Shown here one piece after another: positions 27,518 through 37,456 of a DNA stretch of 43,749 nucleotides. Made by a program: the position numbers and the translations under genes. The notes under the pieces are model-generated. The model had not been told where the DNA came from, did not search any database, and saw only the letters and a list, made by a program, of their open reading frames with translations. Source of the DNA: a bacterium (GTDB taxonomy: Bacteria > Planctomycetota > UBA1135 > GCA-002686595); the NCBI GenBank assembly GCA_024226735.1, contig JAAELL010000448.1, positions 1 through 43,749 on the forward strand, in the 5' to 3' direction. How positions within the stretch are numbered: the first letter of the stretch is position 1; every line of letters begins with the position of its first letter.

Positions 27518-28087
27518 ATGTCGGCACCGGTTCGAACGACCCTGCTCCTGCAGCGCATGCAGGACGGTGACGCGGGCGCGGCCCAGGAGCTCTTGCCCGT
27601 CGTCTACGAGGAGCTGCACCGCCTCGCGGCGCGTGCGATGGGGCGGCAGAACCAAGACCACACGCTGCAAGCGACGGCGCTCCTGAACGAGGCCTGGATC
27701 CGACTCGTCGAGGCCGAGGGGGGCGAGTGGAACAGCCGCAACCACTTCCTTGCGGTCGCGGCGAAGGCGATGCGCTCGGTGCTCGTCGACCACGCCCGGC
27801 GCCGCGGCTCCGAGAAGCGCGGCGGGACGCATGGCCGGGTCGAGCTCGATCGAGCGCTCGGCCTGTTCGAGCAACGCTCCACGGACCTCCTGGCGCTCGA
27901 CGACGCCCTCGGCGAACTAGCGCAGATGGACCCGATCCTCGCGCGCATCGTCGAGCTGCGCTTCTTCGGCGGGCTGAAGAACTCCGAGATCGCCGAGCTC
28001 GAGGGGTGTTCGCTGCGCACGGTCGAACGCGGCTGGAGCACCGCGCGCGCCTGGCTCTACCAGCGCCTCGACAAACCGCGGGGCTGA
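27518..28087 (+). CDS. ECF RNA polymerase sigma factor (kinase-linked, Sig-70_X6 type)
   Basis: 189 aa. Region 2 lies at about 10-90 (ELLPVVYEELHRLAARAMGR, QATALLNEAWIRLVEAEGG, FLAVAAKAMRSVLVDHARRR) and region 4 at about 128-185 (VELRFFGGLKNSEIAELEG, CSLRTVERGWSTARAWLYQR). The SLRTVERGW helix should contact the -35 element. This subgroup is typically encoded next to a Ser/Thr kinase, as here: the kinase starts 3 nt after the stop. Control by kinase phosphorylation instead of an anti-sigma factor is known for related systems and inferred here; no anti-sigma gene is present. Confidence 0.94.
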   Translation: MSAPVRTTLLLQRMQDGDAGAAQELLPVVYEELHRLAARAMGRQNQDHTLQATALLNEAWIRLVEAEGGEWNSRNHFLAVAAKAMRSVLVDHARRRGSEKRGGTHGRVELDRALGLFEQRSTDLLALDDALGELAQMDPILARIVELRFFGGLKNSEIAELEGCSLRTVERGWSTARAWLYQRLDKPRG

Positions 28088-28090
28088 GCG

Positions 28091-31000
28091 ATGGACTCGA
28101 GCGGCTGGAAGAAGATGCGTACCGTGTTCGAGGAGGCGCGCGCCCTCTGCGGCGCGGAGCGCGAGGCTTTCCTTACGCACGCCTGCGGCGCCGACGCGGT
28201 CATGCGCGAGCAGGTTCTCGGAATGCTCGCCGTCGACGAGGAGGCGCCCGAGTTCCTCGAGCGCCCCACGCAAATGCCGGGCGTCGACGCCGAACCGGGT
28301 GCGCGCTCGGGACGCATCGGCGCGTACGAGATCGTGCGGCTGATCGCCGCTGGCGGGATGGGCGTCGTGTACGAGGCCGAACAGGAGAACCCGCGCCGGC
28401 GCGTCGCCCTGAAGGTCCTCGGGGCAGGCTCGCTCGCCCCTTCGATCGCACGCCGGTTCCAGTACGAGGCCGAGATTCTCGCGCGGCTGCGCCATCCGCA
28501 CATCGCGGCGATCTTCGAGGCGGGCGTGCACACCGACGAGAACGGGCTCGACACCCCCTACTTCGCCATGGAGTTCGTGCGCGGCGCGCGCGACATCGTC
28601 TCGTACGTGCGCTCCGCGCGCTGCGACCTGCGCACACGCCTCGAGATCTTCATGGAGGTCTGCGACGCGGTCCACTACGGACACCAGCAAGGGGTGATCC
28701 ACCGCGACCTCAAGCCGGGCAACATCCTCGTCGACGACGATGGCCGCGCGAAGGTGATCGACTTCGGCGTCGCCCGTGCTACGGCCGCGGACATCGCGGC
28801 AAGAACGATGGCGACGCGCACCGGTGAGCTCATCGGGACGCTCAGCTACATGAGCCCCGAGCAGCTCTCCGGCGATCCCGGGGCGATCGACACGCGCAGC
28901 GACGTGTACGCGCTCGGCGTCGTGCTCTACGAGCTCTTGTGCGGCGCGAGTCCCTACGCGCTCGACGGCAGGCCGGTGACCGAGATCGCGCGCATCATCC
29001 GCGACGTCCCCCCCACCGATCCCCATCGCGCGGCGCCAGACCTCGCCGAGGACTTGCGCTGGATCGCCCTGCGTGCGCTCGAGAAGGAACGCGACCACCG
29101 CTACGCCTCCGCGTCCGAGCTCGCCGCCGACATCCGGCGGTTCCTCGAGCACGAGCCGGTGCTCGCGGGCCCTCCGAGCACCTACTACCGCGCGCGCAAG
29201 TTCGTGCGCCGCAATCGGCTGGCGGTCGCGGCGGCGACTGTGGTTCTGGCCGCGCTGGGCGTCGGCACGGTCCTCGCGACCGTCGGGCTGTTCCGCGCCT
29301 CGAACGAGGCGGAGCGCGCGACCGACGAGGCGGACAAGTTCCGCTCGATCAACGAGGTGTTGACCGACGTCTTCGTCGCGGTCCAGACCGATCGCGATGG
29401 GCACGACGTGCGCGCCGTCGAGCTGCTCGATCGCGCCGCGGAGGAGCTCGGTGCAAGCCTCTCGGGCCGCCCCGAGGTCGAAGCGGCGCTGCACCTGGTC
29501 CTCGCTCAGAGCTACGAGAGCCTCGGGCTCAGCCCCCGCGCGGAGACGAGTGCGGCACGCGCGCGTGAGTTGTGGTCCCAGGCACGACTTGGCTTGGATC
29601 CCGATCAGCTCGCGGCGGGGCGCATCCAGGCTTCGGCGATCGCGGACGAGGGCCGTCTCGACGAGGCCCGAGACATCGTCGACGCCCTGCGCCCGGCCGC
29701 CGGCGCGCTGATCGCAGCCAACCCGATCGCGTTCGAGCTCGCGGCGCTCGACTGCGACCTGCGGCGCAGGCGCGGGGAAGCCGAGGCCGAGCAGCGACTC
29801 GCCGAGCTGCACGCGACGGCGCTGGCGGAGCTGGGTGCGGACGACGAACACACGCTCGACATCCTTGCGGGCCTGATCCAGGCGAAGGCCGACACACGCG
29901 TCGACGACGAGGTCGTGGGCCTCCAGCGCGAGCTGCTCGCCGCGCATGAGCGGATCGGGGGCGCGGACAGCTACGTCGCCCTGCGCTCCAAACTGCAGCT
30001 CGCCGCCACTCTGGCGAAGCGAGCGAAGCTCGAGGAGGCCGAGCAGCTGTACGCCGACGCCCTCGGCCCGATGATGCAGATCGTCGGCGAGGAGCACCCG
30101 ACGGTGCTCGTCGCCCTGAACGGGCTCGGCGTGCTGCACTACAAGAAGAAAGAGCTCGCCAAGTCCGTCACGATCCTCGAAGAGCTCGTCGCGATCCGCG
30201 AGCGCATCAGCGGGCCCGAGCACCACCAGACGTTGACGGCCAAGATGAACCTGGCCGCGTCGCTCGGGGCGACGGGCGACAGGCGCTCGCTCGAGTGGGC
30301 GCGCGAGATCTTCGACGTCCGGCGCAGGCTCTGGGGTCCCGACTATCCAGCGACGCTGGAGGCGATGGCCAACCTGGGGATCGCGCTCGTCGGCAAGCGC
30401 GAGGTCGCCGAGGCGGAGACCGTCTTGCTCGAGTGCCTCGAGCGTCGCCGGCGCGTATCGGGCGACGACCACCTGAAGACGATCGGCGCCGTGCACGCCG
30501 TGGCCTACCTCTACTACACGCAGCTCGAGTTCGCCAAGGCCGAACCCTACTTCCGCGAGGCCTGGGTGGGATTCCGGCGCGAGCTGGGTATCGAGAACGA
30601 CGAGACGCTGCGCGCCGGCGCGAACTACTCCGTGATCCTCGGTCGCCTCGGCAAGTTCGCCGACGCGATTCCGGTGGCGACGGCGCTGCTCGCGGTCGAG
30701 CGCGAGCGCATGGCCGCGGACGATCCGAACCTCATCGTGGTCATCTCGAACCTCGCCGAGTGCCACCGACGCTCCGGCCAGCTCCTCCAGGCCGAGGAGA
30801 TCTTCCGGCAGGCCCTCGACCAGGCGCGCGAGCACCTGCCCGAGGACCACCCGCACCAGACGTTGGTCCGCCGCAATCTGGCGAACTGCCTCCACGAAAG
30901 AGGGCGCCACGCGGACGCTGTGGTCCTGTTCGCAGAGGCCGTACACCTCGCCGAGTTCAACACCGCAGTACGGCGTTCGGACTACGCCCGGGTCCGGGAG

Positions 31001-31213
31001 GGCCGCGGTGCCTGCCTTCTCGCCCTCGAGCGCCCCGAGGAGGCGGGCCGCGAGCTCGCGATCGCCTTCGAGGTGCTCGAGCCGCTGCGCGGCTCGGAGA
31101 CCGCGCGCAAGAGGATCGCGGAGGTCCTGGCCAAGATCCACGACGGGGCTGGCCGCACGCAAGAGGCCGCGGCCTGGCGCGCCAAGATCCCGGCGGACGC
31201 GGGCGACCAATAG
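28091..31213 (+). CDS. Hanks-type Ser/Thr protein kinase with TPR sensor region
   Basis: 1040 aa. Kinase domain ~77-355: glycine loop AAGGMGVVYEA (87-96), K108 in VALKVL, catalytic HRDLKPGN (D206, N211), DFG at 224-226 and TLSYMSPEQLS. A single membrane segment follows (about 376-401, VAAATVVLAALGVGTVLATV). The remaining ~640 residues are TPR-like repeats of the kinesin-light-chain type (for example HPTVLVALNGLGVLHYKKKE, YPATLEAMANLGIALVGKRE and LIVVISNLAECHRRSGQLLQ). The TPR part would face the periplasm and the kinase the cytoplasm. Its place 3 nt after the ECF gene indicates one operon and probable control of that sigma factor. The catalytic site is intact. The stop is TAG. Confidence 0.95.
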   Translation: MDSSGWKKMRTVFEEARALCGAEREAFLTHACGADAVMREQVLGMLAVDEEAPEFLERPTQMPGVDAEPGARSGRIGAYEIVRLIAAGGMGVVYEAEQENPRRRVALKVLGAGSLAPSIARRFQYEAEILARLRHPHIAAIFEAGVHTDENGLDTPYFAMEFVRGARDIVSYVRSARCDLRTRLEIFMEVCDAVHYGHQQGVIHRDLKPGNILVDDDGRAKVIDFGVARATAADIAARTMATRTGELIGTLSYMSPEQLSGDPGAIDTRSDVYALGVVLYELLCGASPYALDGRPVTEIARIIRDVPPTDPHRAAPDLAEDLRWIALRALEKERDHRYASASELAADIRRFLEHEPVLAGPPSTYYRARKFVRRNRLAVAAATVVLAALGVGTVLATVGLFRASNEAERATDEADKFRSINEVLTDVFVAVQTDRDGHDVRAVELLDRAAEELGASLSGRPEVEAALHLVLAQSYESLGLSPRAETSAARARELWSQARLGLDPDQLAAGRIQASAIADEGRLDEARDIVDALRPAAGALIAANPIAFELAALDCDLRRRRGEAEAEQRLAELHATALAELGADDEHTLDILAGLIQAKADTRVDDEVVGLQRELLAAHERIGGADSYVALRSKLQLAATLAKRAKLEEAEQLYADALGPMMQIVGEEHPTVLVALNGLGVLHYKKKELAKSVTILEELVAIRERISGPEHHQTLTAKMNLAASLGATGDRRSLEWAREIFDVRRRLWGPDYPATLEAMANLGIALVGKREVAEAETVLLECLERRRRVSGDDHLKTIGAVHAVAYLYYTQLEFAKAEPYFREAWVGFRRELGIENDETLRAGANYSVILGRLGKFADAIPVATALLAVERERMAADDPNLIVVISNLAECHRRSGQLLQAEEIFRQALDQAREHLPEDHPHQTLVRRNLANCLHERGRHADAVVLFAEAVHLAEFNTAVRRSDYARVREGRGACLLALERPEEAGRELAIAFEVLEPLRGSETARKRIAEVLAKIHDGAGRTQEAAAWRAKIPADAGDQ

Positions 31214-31292
31214 GTGCGTCCAGCGCCGGAAACCGGTCGAATCCCCAGCGGGGCCAGCGGGGCGGCGTGTACCTTGCTGCGCCATCACCGCC

Positions 31293-32018
31293 ATGACTCA
31301 CAACCCGCAGATCGAGTGCATCGGCGTCGGCAAGACGCTTCCGTCGGGAGCGCGCACGCTCACCATCCTCGAGGGCGTCGATCTCTCGATCGACGCCGGC
31401 GAGCTCGTCGCCATCCTGGGCCCCTCCGGCAGCGGCAAGTCGACGCTCCTGGGCCTGCTCGCCGGGCTCGATCGACCGACGACGGGTAGCGTGCGCCTCG
31501 CGGGCAACGCGCTCGAGGAGCTGGGCGAGGACGAGCTCGCCCTCCTGAGGCGTGCGCGCGTCGGCTTCGTGTTCCAGTCGTTTCAGCTCCTCGCCAACCT
31601 GACGGCGCGCGAGAACGTGCTCGTCCCGCTCGAGCTGACCGGAGTCGAGGACGCTGCCGCGCGCGCCGACGCGGCGCTCGACGAAGTCGGTCTCGCCGAG
31701 CGCGGGCACCACTACCCCTCCCAGCTCTCAGGCGGCGAACAGCAGCGTGTCGCCCTGGCGCGCGCGTTCGCACCGCGGCCGGCGGTGCTGTTCGCCGACG
31801 AGCCGACCGGCAACCTGGACAGCGACACGGGGACGCGCATCCTCGAGCTGATCCTCGACCTGCGCGAGCGCCACGGGACGACGCTCGTGCTCGTGACGCA
31901 CGACCGCGAGATCGCCGCGCGCGCCGAGCGCCAGGTGCACCTGTTCGGCGGTCGCATCGAGCGGGACACGGGCACTGCGGCAAAACCCGCACCCGGCCCG
32001 GCGAGGGACCGCGCGTGA
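31293..32018 (+). CDS. ABC transporter ATPase, LolD/YbbA-like
   Basis: 241 aa. All ATPase motifs are present: Walker [11 protein letters not shown]-loop in FVFQSFQLL, signature [14 protein letters not shown], Walker [14 protein letters not shown] and switch LVTHDRE. It belongs to the MacB/LolD-like group that works with FtsX-type permeases. The ATG at 31293 ([14 protein letters not shown]) is chosen; earlier in-frame codons would overlap the end of the kinase gene. A TACCTT box lies 18 nt upstream. The stop overlaps the GTG start of the permease by 4 nt (GTGA), so the two are translated together. It probably drives extraction of a lipid, lipoprotein or peptide from the inner membrane. Confidence 0.93.
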   Translation: MTHNPQIECIGVGKTLPSGARTLTILEGVDLSIDAGELVAILGPSGSGKSTLLGLLAGLDRPTTGSVRLAGNALEELGEDELALLRRARVGFVFQSFQLLANLTARENVLVPLELTGVEDAAARADAALDEVGLAERGHHYPSQLSGGEQQRVALARAFAPRPAVLFADEPTGNLDSDTGTRILELILDLRERHGTTLVLVTHDREIAARAERQVHLFGGRIERDTGTAAKPAPGPARDRA

Positions 32019-34570
32019 GCCGCTGGCGAGCGATCCTCGCCTCGGTGCTGCGCGAGTCGCGCGCCGCGCGCGGCCGCCTGGTGTTCTTCACGGCGTGCCT
32101 TGCGATCGGCGTCGCCGCAGTCGTCGGCATCTCCGCGCTCGTCGCCGCGGTCGACGGCGGCATGCGCGAGCAGTCGCGCGACCTGCTCGCCGCCGATCTA
32201 CGCATCTCGGCCCGCCGCCCACTCCCCGACGCCCTCCAAACTTCGTTCGCCGCCGTCCCGCACGTCCGCGCCGACGTGCGCGAGCTCGCCGCGATGGCGC
32301 GCGCCACGTCCCGGAGCGACGCGGAGGACACCTCCGGCACGACGCGACTCGTCGAGCTCAAGGTCGTCGAGCCCACCTACCCCCTCTACGGCGAGCTCGT
32401 CCTGGCGCCCGCGCAGTGCACGACCGCTGACCTCGCGGAGGGCACCGTGTTCGTCGGCCCTGAGCTCGTCGCCGGGCTCGGCGTTCACGTCGGCGATGAG
32501 CTCGACATCGGCGGAGCGCACTTCCGCATCGCCGCCGAGATCGTCGATGAGCCCGATCGGCTCGACTTCGCGCTAACGCTCGGGCCGCGCGTCTTCATGA
32601 GCTTCGAGGGACTCGCGCGCACCGAGCTCGGCGCCGGCCATAACCGCGTCCGCTACCGCGCAGGCTACCGGCTCCCGGGAATGGGACGCGGGGAGCTGAC
32701 GGCGCTCGTCGAACGGCTGCGCACCGAGCTCCAGGACCCCTCCTACCTGCAGTTCCGCACCCGCGACAACGCGCAGCCGAGCGTGCGCCGCGCGCTCGGG
32801 CGCGTCGAAAACTACCTCGGCCTCGTCGCGCTCCTCTCGCTCCTGCTCGGCGGCATCGGCGTCTCGCAGATCGTGCGCGCGTGGCTCTCGGGGCGCACCC
32901 AGAGCGTCGCCGTCCTGCGCTGCCTCGGGCTGCGCGCGCGCCAAATCGCGGGCATGTACCTCGGTCACGTCGCGCTGCTCGCGGTCGCCGGATGCGTCGT
33001 CGGCGGCGCGCTCGGTGCCGCGCTGCCCCCCCTGGTGCGCGTGCTCGCGCCCGAGCTCTTTCAGGGCAGCGAAGCGCACCTGTGGCAGCCGCTCGCCATC
33101 GTGCGCGGCGTCGGGCTCGGGCTCTTCGTCGCGACCGTGTTCAGCCTCCCGCCGTTGACGGCCGTGTGGCGCGTCTCGCCGGCGGCGGTGTTGCGCGCCG
33201 AAGCGGTGCCCCTGCCGGTGCCGCTCGTGGTGCGCGTCGGTGCACCGCTCGTCCTGGTCCTCAGCGTGCTCCTCAGCGCGCGCGTGCAGGGCGGCACCTG
33301 GTGGACCGCGGCCTCGTTCAGCGGCGGGCTCCTGCTGCTCGTCGCGCTCCTGTACGCCGGCGCGCGCGGGGCGACCGCCCTCTCCGGACGACTGCCGCGC
33401 GGCCGCTTCGGCCCGTACGTCGAGCACGGTCTCGCGGCACTCGCGCGACCGGGCGCCGGCACGACGGGCGCGATCGTCGCGCTCGGGCTCGGCGTGATGG
33501 TCGTGGTCGCGATGATCCTGATCGAGGGCCAACTGGACGAGGCCCTGCGCACCGCTCTGCCCGAGGAAGCTCCGAGCGTGTTCATCGTCGACGTACAGCC
33601 CGACCAGTGGGACGGCGTGCGCGGCACGCTCGACACGCGCGGCGCGGAGGCGATCGACAGCGTGCCGGTCGTCATGGCGCGGTTGCGCGCGATTGACGGC
33701 CGGGCGGTGAGCGAGCTCGCGACCGAGGCGCGCGCCGACCGCCGCGCGACGTGGGTCTACACGCGCGAGCAGCGCCTCACCTGGCTCACCGAGCTCCCGG
33801 CGGACAACGAGGTCACCGCCGGCGCGCCCGACGGCGAGCTTTGGAGCCTCTCGGGCACGGACGAGGTCAGCCTCGAGGTCGACTTCGCGGACGACCTCGG
33901 CGTCGGGCTCGGGTCGAGGCTGCGCTTCGACGTGCAAGGCGTGCCGATCGAGCTCACTGTCACGAGCCTGCGCGAGGTCGACTGGCAGAGTTTCGGGATC
34001 AACTTCTTCCTCGTCGTCGAGCCGGGGGTCCTCGAGGAGGCCCCGCATTTCCGCATCGCCGCCGCGCGGCTCGAGCCGCCCGCGGCGGAGTTCGCGCTGC
34101 AGAGCGAGCTCGCCAGCGCCTACCCCAACGTCACCATGCTGCGCGTGCGCCCGATCCTCGAGAAGATCGCGAACGCGATGACGCGCATCGCCGCGTTCGT
34201 GCGCGCGCTCGGCGGCTTCACGATCGCCGCGGGCCTCGTGATCCTCGCGGGCGCGGTCGCGACGACCGCGACGAGCCGCGCGCGCGAAGCGGCGCTGCTC
34301 AAGTCGCTCGGCGTCACGCGCGCCGGCGTGACGTGCCTGTTCGCCATCGAGTACGCGCTCGGCGGGCTCGTCGCGGGCGCGATCGGCGCGACCGGCGCCC
34401 TCGTGCTCGCCTGGGCCTTTCTCGAGTACCTGTTGGAGCTCGATGCCGACGTGCGCCTTGCGGCCGTGCCGCTCGGTGCCCTCGCGGCGGCGGTCCTGGC
34501 CAGCGCCAGCGGACTGTCGGCGAGCCTGCGCGCGCTGCGTGCGCGCCCGATGGAGACTTTGCGCGGTTGA
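32015..34570 (+). CDS. FtsX-like ABC transporter permease (YbbP-type)
   Basis: 851 aa, starting at GTG. It has an N-terminal membrane segment ([20 protein letters not shown]), a large periplasmic MacB-type core (about 50-260), a first FtsX block around 268-400 ([20 protein letters not shown], then [15 protein letters not shown]), a second periplasmic part, and a final FtsX block (about 725-850) with [20 protein letters not shown] and [13 protein letters not shown]. The two-block layout and length match YbbP-like permeases that pair with a YbbA ATPase. In Escherichia coli this pair neighbours TesA; here an SGNH/TesA-like lipoprotein lies ~3.8 kb away on the other strand, which may be coincidence. 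Confidence 0.92.
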   Translation: MSRWRAILASVLRESRAARGRLVFFTACLAIGVAAVVGISALVAAVDGGMREQSRDLLAADLRISARRPLPDALQTSFAAVPHVRADVRELAAMARATSRSDAEDTSGTTRLVELKVVEPTYPLYGELVLAPAQCTTADLAEGTVFVGPELVAGLGVHVGDELDIGGAHFRIAAEIVDEPDRLDFALTLGPRVFMSFEGLARTELGAGHNRVRYRAGYRLPGMGRGELTALVERLRTELQDPSYLQFRTRDNAQPSVRRALGRVENYLGLVALLSLLLGGIGVSQIVRAWLSGRTQSVAVLRCLGLRARQIAGMYLGHVALLAVAGCVVGGALGAALPPLVRVLAPELFQGSEAHLWQPLAIVRGVGLGLFVATVFSLPPLTAVWRVSPAAVLRAEAVPLPVPLVVRVGAPLVLVLSVLLSARVQGGTWWTAASFSGGLLLLVALLYAGARGATALSGRLPRGRFGPYVEHGLAALARPGAGTTGAIVALGLGVMVVVAMILIEGQLDEALRTALPEEAPSVFIVDVQPDQWDGVRGTLDTRGAEAIDSVPVVMARLRAIDGRAVSELATEARADRRATWVYTREQRLTWLTELPADNEVTAGAPDGELWSLSGTDEVSLEVDFADDLGVGLGSRLRFDVQGVPIELTVTSLREVDWQSFGINFFLVVEPGVLEEAPHFRIAAARLEPPAAEFALQSELASAYPNVTMLRVRPILEKIANAMTRIAAFVRALGGFTIAAGLVILAGAVATTATSRAREAALLKSLGVTRAGVTCLFAIEYALGGLVAGAIGATGALVLAWAFLEYLLELDADVRLAAVPLGALAAAVLASASGLSASLRALRARPMETLRG

Positions 34571-34573
34571 CGC

Positions 34574-34760
34574 CTACTTGCCGCGGATGCCGGCGCGGCG
34601 CAGCGCCTCGAGCAAACGCTCGTGCAGGAGCCGCACCATCCGTTCGCAGTAGGCGCGCGGCGTCTCGCCGTCGAGCGACGCCGGCGCTCCGAACGCCCGG
34701 CCCCGGATGCAGGCCCAGCGACCCCGGCGCCGATGCCACCCAACGCGATTCTTCGATCGA
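34574..34760 (-). pseudogene. Short 3' coding remnant, family unknown
   Basis: One minus-strand frame reads WACIRGRAFGAPASLDGETP then AYCERMVRLLHERLLEALRR and AGIRGK, stop TAG at 34574-34576. Composition and helix-forming character resemble a true C-terminus. A different frame with an ATG at 34773 (MSQRIDRRIALGGIG) precedes it, so the two may be halves of a frameshifted small gene, or unrelated. It stops 3 nt from the permease stop (convergent). I do not recognise the protein. Confidence 0.35.
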
Positions 34761-34862
34761 TCCTCTGGCTCATGCTGGTTTCCTCCGTGACTCTAACGCA
34801 CGAGCGCAACACGGCCCCCGAGCTCCAGGGAGCGCGGGGGCCGAGAGGGTCGTCGAGCGCCC

Positions 34863-36302
34863 TCAGCGGAAGCTGATCTCGACGGCGTCGGTGAAGTTCG
34901 AGACGTTGCCCAGGTCGCGGTACCAGCCCTGGAAGTTCCAGGTCTCGCCGGGGAGGATCGCCCACGGCGGCGTGACCGGCACGCTGTTGGTGTCGATCGC
35001 GACCGAGAACGCGCCCCCCGGGCCCGAGAAGCCGACCTCGCCAGCGCGGCTGAAGCGGGCGATCACGCCCCCGAGGCACAGGTTGCCGACCGCCGTGCCG
35101 GGACCGGGCGTGAAGCCCTGCGTCTCGCTCGCCAGGAAGTAGCCGAACTGATTCTGGGGCAGCTGCGAGGCGTGCAGGTGCAGGTCGTGCCCGCCGGCGA
35201 AGTCGCTGCCCGTCGCGGCGATCGACGCGGGCTGGCCGCTCGAGTTCGGAACGTTCGGCGAGCAGTACGGGGTGCCCACGGGCCGGCAGGCGTCGTGGTC
35301 GATCACGAGCAGCGGTCCGCCGCCATCCGCGTGCTCCTTCGAGCGGTACCAACCCCATCCGTTGCCGGAGAAGCGCACCCGCAGATCGAGCGTCGCGCCG
35401 GCCGCGACGGCGGACGTCACGTCGTAGCTGTAGAAGCCGGGCGCGACCGCGACCGGCTGGCTGTCGAGGACCATCCCGGCCGTCGGCCGCGTGTTCCAGG
35501 TCAAGGCGTCGACGCTGCCCGGCACCGTGACCTCAGCGATCTCGACGGTGTTGTTCGCGTTCAGGTTGTAGCTGTACATCACGAGGCGCGCCGACTGGAC
35601 ACGAATGCCGGCTGGGATCGAGAAGCGCAGGAACGCCTCCTTCGCGTCCCAGACGCCGGGCGCGCCGCGCATCGCGAGTGACGTGTTCGTGGGGTGCGAG
35701 GCCGTCGGGTCGTTCTTCATCACCCAGTTGTCCTCGCTCGGCGCGAACGCGGCGAGGTCCATCTGCACCTCGGGCGTCGACCCACCGGTGCTCTCGAGCG
35801 AGTGGTAGTTGCCCCAGCCCCAGTCGAGCAGCCGCATCCGAATGACGACGGAAGAACCCGGCACGGCGACGGGCGAGATGTCGAAGGACTCGAGTCCTGT
35901 CGCAGTCCCGACGTCGCGGGTGTCGAACACCGTCGCGGCCGCCGGTCGCGTGTTCCACGTCAGCGAGGCGAGGTTCGTCGCAGGGTCGACTGTCGCCAGC
36001 TCCATCACGTTGTTCGTGTTGAAGTTGAAGCGGTCGAGGACCAGGTACGCGCAGCCCGGATCCATGTTCGCGGGAAAGTCGATCCGCAGGTAGGACTCCT
36101 TGGCGTCGAAGACGGTCGGGATCCCGCGGTGGCCCTGAGTCGTGCTGGTGAAGTAGTTGGTGTTCGGGGCGTCCGCATTGACCCACGTGTCCTCCGAGAC
36201 GGCGATCGACATGGCGGGATACTGGGCCAGTGTCGGGGCCGCGAGGCTGATCAGGGCGAGGGGGAGCGGCAGTGAGAGCGTGAGAGATCGAAGGGCTTGC
36301 AT
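34863..36302 (-). CDS. Exported protein with two CBM96/DNRLRE-like domains and shared C-terminal domain
   Basis: 479 aa. Signal peptide about 1-26 (LTLSLPLPLALISLAAPTLA). Two related modules of ~150 residues follow, each with SEDTWV or SEDNWV near its start, then FDAKESYLRIDFP or WDAKEAFLRFSIP, NTNNVMELATV or NANNTVEIAEV, and LTWNTRP. This is the DNRLRE/CBM96-like pattern, a fold known to bind alginate in some proteins. The tail (345-479) starts PYCSPNVPNSSG, contains QFGYFLASETQG and GETWNFQGWYRD, and ends NFTDAVEISFR. A good ribosome site (AAGGAG) lies 8 nt before the ATG, unlike several leaderless genes here. Likely a surface carbohydrate-binding protein. Confidence 0.88.
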   Translation of the reverse strand: MQALRSLTLSLPLPLALISLAAPTLAQYPAMSIAVSEDTWVNADAPNTNYFTSTTQGHRGIPTVFDAKESYLRIDFPANMDPGCAYLVLDRFNFNTNNVMELATVDPATNLASLTWNTRPAAATVFDTRDVGTATGLESFDISPVAVPGSSVVIRMRLLDWGWGNYHSLESTGGSTPEVQMDLAAFAPSEDNWVMKNDPTASHPTNTSLAMRGAPGVWDAKEAFLRFSIPAGIRVQSARLVMYSYNLNANNTVEIAEVTVPGSVDALTWNTRPTAGMVLDSQPVAVAPGFYSYDVTSAVAAGATLDLRVRFSGNGWGWYRSKEHADGGGPLLVIDHDACRPVGTPYCSPNVPNSSGQPASIAATGSDFAGGHDLHLHASQLPQNQFGYFLASETQGFTPGPGTAVGNLCLGGVIARFSRAGEVGFSGPGGAFSVAIDTNSVPVTPPWAILPGETWNFQGWYRDLGNVSNFTDAVEISFR

Positions 36303-36412
36303 GTCGGTACTCCTTGGCGGGTAGAGGGCGCGCCGCGTGCGCGCTCACCCACCGAGGCACCGACTGTCCCGGGCACAGCTCACGGAATCGGGAGTATTGC
36401 GGTGTTTCTGGC

Positions 36413-36432
36413 GCCACGGCTGACGCCGTGGC
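36413..36432. repeat. Perfect 8-bp hairpin between the M23 relic and the CBM96 gene
   Basis: GCCACGGC (36413-36420) and GCCGTGGC (36425-36432) with a TGAC loop lie 27 nt beyond the stop of the M23 relic on the minus strand. No U-run follows. It may be the old terminator of that gene. Confidence 0.5.
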
Positions 36433-36458
36433 AGCAATTGCGGCCACGCCCGGTACGC

Positions 36459-36665
36459 CTACTCGTCGTCGGCGGGGTGCTCGAGGATGTCACCGGTGTC
36501 GGCCGGGGCGTTCGTCACGATCTTGCTCGTGCTCCCGCTGGGCAGGCGGTAACGGGCGAACGAGCACGGCAGGCCCTCTTCCGACAGGAAGGTCGGCCCG
36601 ACCTGCAGCTGGTAATGCAGGTGCACGTGCGTCACCGCACCGGAGAGCCCGCGACCTCTGCCAGG
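36459..36665 (-). pseudogene. M23 (LytM-type) endopeptidase C-terminal remnant
   Basis: The minus strand reads GLSGAVTHVHLHYQLQVGPT, then EEGLPCSFARYRLPSGSTSK, ending ILEHPADDE (stop TAG at 36459-36461). The HLHYQL element corresponds to the HxH zinc motif of M23 peptidases, with the preceding G-S-G. The upstream catalytic H and D parts are missing: the frame meets TAA just upstream of ~36665. It is a 3' relic of about 65 codons. Confidence 0.6.
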
Positions 36666-36945
36666 GGCGCGACGGCGTTACGGCAAAGACGGAGCACGTC
36701 CGGTGCTTCGCTCATTCGCTGTTGCTACGCGGCGCATCGGATTCTCAGGGTGGAGCAGACGGCTCGCACCGACACCGACCGGAGAGGCGTAAGCAGGAAC
36801 GCGCGCTCCTGACCGACGGCTCCTTGCCGCTCCTGCCGGTCGTGCTGTCGGGCGAGACCCGCGCGTTCCAAGCAGCACAGCACCGTGCACGTCGAGCGTG
36901 CGTGGTGTGAATCCGCTGATGGGGCAGTACCGAGGGGCTTCCCTT
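36666..36945. other. Region without recognisable gene
   Basis: Open frames here have no recognisable product. The sequence GTGGTGTGAAT at 36902-36912 resembles the end of the inverted-repeat element (CTAGTGGTGTGAT) but lacks the CTAG and a partner end. Confidence 0.4.
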
Positions 36946-37452
36946 TCAGGCCGCCGCCATCTCGCGCAGCAGGAACGCCCGCGCGAGCGCCCACTCGCGT
37001 TTGGCCGTCGCGAGCGAGACCTCGATCTCCGCCGCGCACTCCTCCATCCCGAGCCCGGCGAAGAAGCGCAGCTCGACCAGCCGCGCCTTGCGCGCATCGC
37101 GCTCGGCGAGCTTCGTCAGCGCCTCGTCCAGCGCGATGATGTCGACGCCCTGCCCCGTCGCCGCCGCGGGCTCGCAGTCGGTGATCGAGAGCCGCTGGCC
37201 CCCGCCGCCGCGCTTGAGCCGGCCGCGGTCGCGCGCGTGGTTGACGAGGATGTGCCGCATCGCGACCGCGGCGAGCGCCTGGAAGCCCTCGCGCGTCTCG
37301 GGCAGCCCTTCCGACTTTCCGAGCTTGAGCCACGCCTCGTGCACGAGCGCCGTCGGCTGCAGCGTGTGGCCGTCGCGCTCACGCAGCATGCAGCGCTCGG
37401 CGAGCGCACGCAGCTCGGCGTAGACCTCGGGCCAGTCGCGTTCGCCTGCCAA
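36946..37452 (-). CDS. ECF RNA polymerase sigma factor
   Basis: 168 aa. Region 2: VYAELRALAERCMLRERDGH, QPTALVHEAWLKLGKSEG, FQALAAVAMRHILVNHARDR. Region 4: LVELRFFAGLGMEECAAEIE and VSLATAKREWALARAFLL. It belongs to the same broad group as the sigma factor at 27518 but has no adjacent kinase or visible anti-sigma gene. The start is uncertain: the frame offers TTG at 37452, 4 nt after the stop of the upstream gene, and is open further upstream inside that gene. Close packing suggests coupling to the upstream exported protein. Confidence 0.88.
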   Translation of the reverse strand: MAGERDWPEVYAELRALAERCMLRERDGHTLQPTALVHEAWLKLGKSEGLPETREGFQALAAVAMRHILVNHARDRGRLKRGGGGQRLSITDCEPAAATGQGVDIIALDEALTKLAERDARKARLVELRFFAGLGMEECAAEIEVSLATAKREWALARAFLLREMAAA

Positions 37453-37456
37453 CGCG

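Noticed and set aside
27917..31294. 1125-codon minus-strand open frame opposite the kinase gene
   Set aside because: Low-complexity translation; the plus strand encodes a complete kinase with all catalytic motifs.
36902..36912. Third copy of the inverted-repeat element end (GTGGTGTGAAT)
   Set aside because: Lacks CTAG, matches only 9-10 bp and has no complementary partner nearby; may be chance.
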